Assembly (NCBI RefSeq): GCF_036226885.1
Contig: NZ_CP109027.1
Location: 8,804,001 to 8,868,000, forward strand
Direction of reading: 5' to 3'
DNA length: 64,000 nt
From: Streptomyces sp. NBC_00663
GTDB taxonomy: Bacteria > Actinomycetota > Actinomycetes > Streptomycetales > Streptomycetaceae
The number at the start of each line of letters is the position of its first letter. Position 1 is the first letter of the stretch. Position numbers and translations under genes: made by a program. Below, one piece after another: positions 58,848 to 64,000 of this stretch. The notes beneath the pieces are model-generated. The model searched no databases. It was not told the origin of the DNA and was given only the letters and a program-made list of their open reading frames with translations.

Positions 58848-59979
58848 GATCCGCTCCTCTCACGACCGCCGCCAGGCTCTCCAGAGCGGCCAGGCTGTGC
58901 CCCTCGACGAACGCGTCCACGCTCGGCAGCGCCGCCGCCATCCCGGCCGCCAGGGGCGCGTACCCGGGGCGAGCCTTGCGGGGATTCGCCCAGATCACCC
59001 GGTACGCCAGCCGCCGCAAGCGTCGCATCTGCGCCGCCAGCAGCTCCGGATCGCCACGCTCCCAGCCATCGGACAGCAGCACCACAACCGCACCGCGCGC
59101 CAGACCGCGCTGCCCCCAGCGATCAAGGAACTCACGTACCAGTACCCCCAGCCGGGTACCGCCCCGCCAGTCGGGCACGGCCGCCGACACCGCCGCCATC
59201 GCCAGATCCGGATCACGATGCGAGAGCTCCCGCGTCACCCGCGTCAGCCGGGTACCGATGGTGAACACCTCGGTACGCGGCCCCCTGGCGGCGGCATGGG
59301 CGAACCGCAGCAGCGCGTCGGCGTACGGCGCCATGGACCCACTGACGTCCACCAGCAGCACGACCCGCCGGGGGCGTACGGCCCGCGCATGTCGCGGCAG
59401 CCGCGCCGGCTCCCCGCCACGGCGCAGCAGCTCCCGCACGGTCCGGCGCGGATCGACTTCGCCCCGCCGGGCGGGCCGCCGTCGTGCGCTGCGCCGCGTC
59501 TCGCCGCGCAGCGCGAACGCAGCCAGCAACCGATGGAGTTGGGCCTTCTCATCGGCACCGAGCCGGGCGAAGTCCCGATGGCGCAACACTTCGGCGGAGC
59601 CGGCGAGAGCGGCCACGGGGGGAGCTTCGGCTTCGCGTTGGGTGGTCGTACGAGACCCAGCGGCATCCCGCGCGAAGATCCGCAGCCTTGTGACGGGAGC
59701 GGCGGGCATCGGCCGCGCCGTCGGCTCGCCGGTGCCGAAGTAGGTGGCGAACACCCGCTCATACCGCTCCAGATCGTCCCACTCCCCGCAGAGAGTCAGC
59801 CGCCCGGCCCAATACACATCGGTCCGCAGCGCGGGCCCCAGCACATCCACGGCCCGCAAGAAGGCATGCACCCGCTCGGCGTCAGCGCCCACCCCCGCCG
59901 CGCGAAGAGCCCGAGCAAATCCAAGAAGGGCTGCGTCCACGCCGCCAAGGGGCGCGGGGCCCGCAGACGACTCCATCAC
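58840..59979 (-). CDS. VWA-domain protein, CoxE-like
   Basis: 379 residues from GTG 59979, overlapping the MoxR stop (GTGA), preceded by GGAAG. The N-terminal half is Arg/Ala-rich and helical (FARALRAAGVGADAERVHAF). The C-terminal half is a von Willebrand A domain with the MIDAS motif DVSGSMAPYADALL and LLSDGWERGDPELL. CoxE works with the MoxR/CoxD ATPase to assemble or activate the active site of CO dehydrogenase-type enzymes. Tightly coupled on both sides. Confidence 0.93.
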   Translation of the reverse strand: MMESSAGPAPLGGVDAALLGFARALRAAGVGADAERVHAFLRAVDVLGPALRTDVYWAGRLTLCGEWDDLERYERVFATYFGTGEPTARPMPAAPVTRLRIFARDAAGSRTTTQREAEAPPVAALAGSAEVLRHRDFARLGADEKAQLHRLLAAFALRGETRRSARRRPARRGEVDPRRTVRELLRRGGEPARLPRHARAVRPRRVVLLVDVSGSMAPYADALLRFAHAAARGPRTEVFTIGTRLTRVTRELSHRDPDLAMAAVSAAVPDWRGGTRLGVLVREFLDRWGQRGLARGAVVVLLSDGWERGDPELLAAQMRRLRRLAYRVIWANPRKARPGYAPLAAGMAAALPSVDAFVEGHSLAALESLAAVVRGADRA

Positions 59980-60839
59980 TGGACTTCCGTTGAGACACTG
60001 AGCAACGCGGCAAAATCCAACCCCCGCCCCCGCTCCACATCCTCCCGATACTTGAGAACCGACCCCAACGTGGACACAGCCAACTCCGCATCCACCTCAT
60101 TCGCCCCGAGCGCATCCAACGCCCGCACCCAGTCGATGGTCTCCGCGACCCCGGGCGGCTTGACCAGGTCCTCACCCCGCAGTGCCTGCACAAGCCCCGT
60201 CACCTGCTGAGCCAACCGCTCCGACACTCCCGGCAACCGCCGCCGCACGATGGCCAGTTCACGTCCGAAGCCGGGATGGTCGAACCAGTGATAGAGACAC
60301 CGCCGCTTCAACGCGTCATGCACCTCACGCGTGCGGTTGGAGGTCAGCACGACCACGGGCGGGGACTCGGCCCGCAGTGTGCCGAGCTCCGGAACCGTCA
60401 CCGCGTAGTCCGAGAGCAGCTCCAGCAGGAACGCCTCGAACTCGTCGTCGGCCCGGTCGATCTCGTCGACGAGCAACACCGACGGCTGTGTCTCCAGCGC
60501 CCGCAGCAGTGGCCGGGCGACCAGGAAGCGCCGGTCGTACAGCTCGCTCTCCAGGCGGTCGGCGTCGGTGATCCCGGCCGCCTCGGCGGCCCGCAGATGG
60601 AGCAGCTGACGGGGGAAGTCCCAGTCGTACAGGGCCTGCGAGGCGTCGATGCCCTCATGGCACTGGAGCCGGATCAGCGGGGCGCCGAGCGCCTCGGCGA
60701 GGGCGGCGGCGAGCGCGGTCTTGCCGACGCCCGCGTCGCCCTCGCAGAAGAGCGGCCGGGCCAGCCGCAGGGCCAGGAAGCAGGCGACGGCCAGCCCCTC
60801 GTCGACGAGATACCCCGTCGCCTCCAGGCGGGCCCGCAC
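59976..60839 (-). CDS. MoxR-type AAA+ ATPase, CoxD-like
   Basis: 287 residues from GTG 60839. Walker A CEGDAGVGKTALAAALAE, Walker B VLLVDEIDRADDEFEAFLLE, sensor-1 VVLTSNRTREVHDALKRRCL. It probably remodels the Mo hydroxylase together with the VWA protein. The start is unusual: the open frame begins right at the upstream stop, and residues before GTG (EIDGPFAGPEQ) look like the native N-terminus of relatives. The only good start overlapping the upstream stop (GTG at 60889, GTGA) is in another frame. Either GTG 60839 is used and the protein is slightly short, or an unusual start or a 1-nt indel is involved. Confidence 0.9.
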   Translation of the reverse strand: MRARLEATGYLVDEGLAVACFLALRLARPLFCEGDAGVGKTALAAALAEALGAPLIRLQCHEGIDASQALYDWDFPRQLLHLRAAEAAGITDADRLESELYDRRFLVARPLLRALETQPSVLLVDEIDRADDEFEAFLLELLSDYAVTVPELGTLRAESPPVVVLTSNRTREVHDALKRRCLYHWFDHPGFGRELAIVRRRLPGVSERLAQQVTGLVQALRGEDLVKPPGVAETIDWVRALDALGANEVDAELAVSTLGSVLKYREDVERGRGLDFAALLSVSTEVQ

Positions 60840-60884
60840 CTGTTCCGGGCCGGCGAACGGTCCGTCGATCTCCGTGATCGCCGC

Positions 60885-61735
60885 TCACCCCATCCCGGCG
60901 GCGGCCAGCACCGCACGCTTGGTCAGCACCCGCGCCAGATGCGCCCGGTACTTAGGCGAGGCCGAGATGTCCCGGGACGGCTGGGTGGCCACCGCCGCCG
61001 ACTCCGCGGACCGCGCCACCGCCTCCGCGTCCCCGGCACCGGTGAGGGCTTCCTCGGTGGCGGTGGCGCGCAGCGGAGTCGTGCCCATGTTGGTGAGCCC
61101 GATACGCGCCTCGGCGATCCGGCCGTTGTCCCGGCGTACCAGCGCGGCCACGCCGACGATGGCCCAGGCCTGGGCGACCCGGTGGAACTTCTCGTAGTGG
61201 AAGCCCCAGCCGTCCGTCTTCGGCAGCCGCACCTCCACCAGCAACTCGTCCGGTTCCAGCGCGGATTGGAGGTAGTCGACGAAGAACTGCCGGGCGGGGA
61301 CGGTGCGTCGCCCGCCCGGTCCCTGCACGACCAGCTGCCCGTCCAGCGCCAGCACCACCGCGGGCAGGTCGCCGGCCGGGTCGGCGTGCGCGAGGGAGCC
61401 GCCGAGGGTGCCGCGATGCCGTACGGCGGGGTCGGCGACGGTCGCCGTGGCGGCGGCCAGCAGACCGGCGTGGCGGCGGACCAGCGGGTCGCGGATTACG
61501 TCGTGGTGCGTGGTCATCGCGCCGATGACAAGGGTGTCGCCGTCCTCACGCACCCCACGCAGCTCGGCGATGCGGCCGACGTCCACGACCAGTTCGGGGA
61601 AGGTCAGACGGAGCCGCAGCAGCGGCAGCAGGCTCTGCCCGCCGGCCAGCACCTTGGCGTCCTCGCCCGCGTCGGCGAGCGCGCGTACCGCCTCGTCGAC
61701 ATCGGCCGGGCGGGCGTACTCGAATGCCGGGGGAA

Positions 61736-61739
<4 letters not shown>
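60885..61739 (-). CDS. FAD-binding middle subunit of a molybdenum hydroxylase (CoxM-like)
   Basis: 284 residues. VLAGGQSLLPLLRLRL and TLGGSLAHADPAGDLPAVVL are the two FAD-binding motifs of CO dehydrogenase/xanthine dehydrogenase middle subunits; the C-terminal domain (about 175-280) has GLTNMGTTPLRATATE. It passes electrons from the iron-sulfur subunit to quinone or oxygen. It overlaps the large-subunit stop by 4 nt (ATGA). The small Fe-S subunit gene is not in the window and may lie upstream, beyond the edge. Confidence 0.94.

Positions 61740-64000
<2,261 letters not shown>

Overview
The window is high-GC actinobacterial DNA and almost certainly from a Streptomyces chromosome. Codon usage is strongly G/C at third positions. 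It carries Streptomyces hallmarks: a SapB-type class III lanthipeptide (ram/amf) cluster, a subtilisin-inhibitor (SSI) gene, an S1 protease of the SGP/alpha-lytic type, SpoIIE-type phosphatases with fused sensor domains, ECF sigma factors and a cellulase with a perfect CebR operator. I found no tRNA, rRNA, CRISPR array, insertion sequence or prophage gene.

Layout. 1-6.8 kb: tail of a Pro/Thr- and Gly-rich protein, an ArsB-like permease, a DUF4232 lipoprotein, a membrane Ser/Thr kinase divergent from an ECF sigma factor, and a PAS/GAF/SpoIIE/ATPase phosphatase. 7-12.5 kb: two secreted glycoside hydrolases (GH2, and GH9 behind a CebR operator). 12.7-16.5 kb: ECF41-type sigma factor divergent from a hemerythrin-like protein, an alkylation-repair pair (Ogt plus a 2-oxoglutarate oxygenase) and a toxin-antitoxin pair whose Fic/Doc toxin has a degenerate active site. 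17-29.6 kb: a sigma-like/zinc-finger/ricin membrane protein, two 2-hydroxyacid enzymes, an NCS1 permease, SSI, a STAS protein, a Ppx/GppA phosphatase, an MFS pump beside a broken alpha/beta hydrolase, and an ArsR/AHSA1 pair.

29.6-35.8 kb: a four-gene export operon encodes a cysteine-free double-glycine-leader peptide, an HlyD adaptor and two NHLM-type ABC proteins, one with a C39 peptidase. No modifying enzyme is present; this is the least explained system here. 36-41.3 kb: thioesterase, S1 protease with an acidic Gly-rich tail, another GAF/PAS/SpoIIE phosphatase, then ramR. 41.2-47.6 kb: the opposing ramC-ramS-ramA-ramB operon. Its 38-residue precursor RamS is very short and has two Ser-x2-Ser-x3-Cys motifs. 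ramR has two TTA codons, and the second is, on the other strand, the TAA stop of ramB.

47.8-57.1 kb: a third SpoIIE-type phosphatase divergent from ramC, rmlA-rmlB (dTDP-4-keto-6-deoxyglucose synthesis), a sugar-type methyltransferase, a family 2 glycosyltransferase, a phosphoesterase and an APH-type kinase. 57.1-64 kb: a minus-strand operon for a form II CO-dehydrogenase-like molybdenum hydroxylase (large subunit cut by the window end, FAD subunit, MoxR ATPase, VWA protein, XdhC/CoxF, CoxG).

Both peptide operons have a strong hairpin directly after the precursor gene, which fits high precursor and low exporter expression. Start codons were chosen from Shine-Dalgarno spacing and 4-base overlaps.
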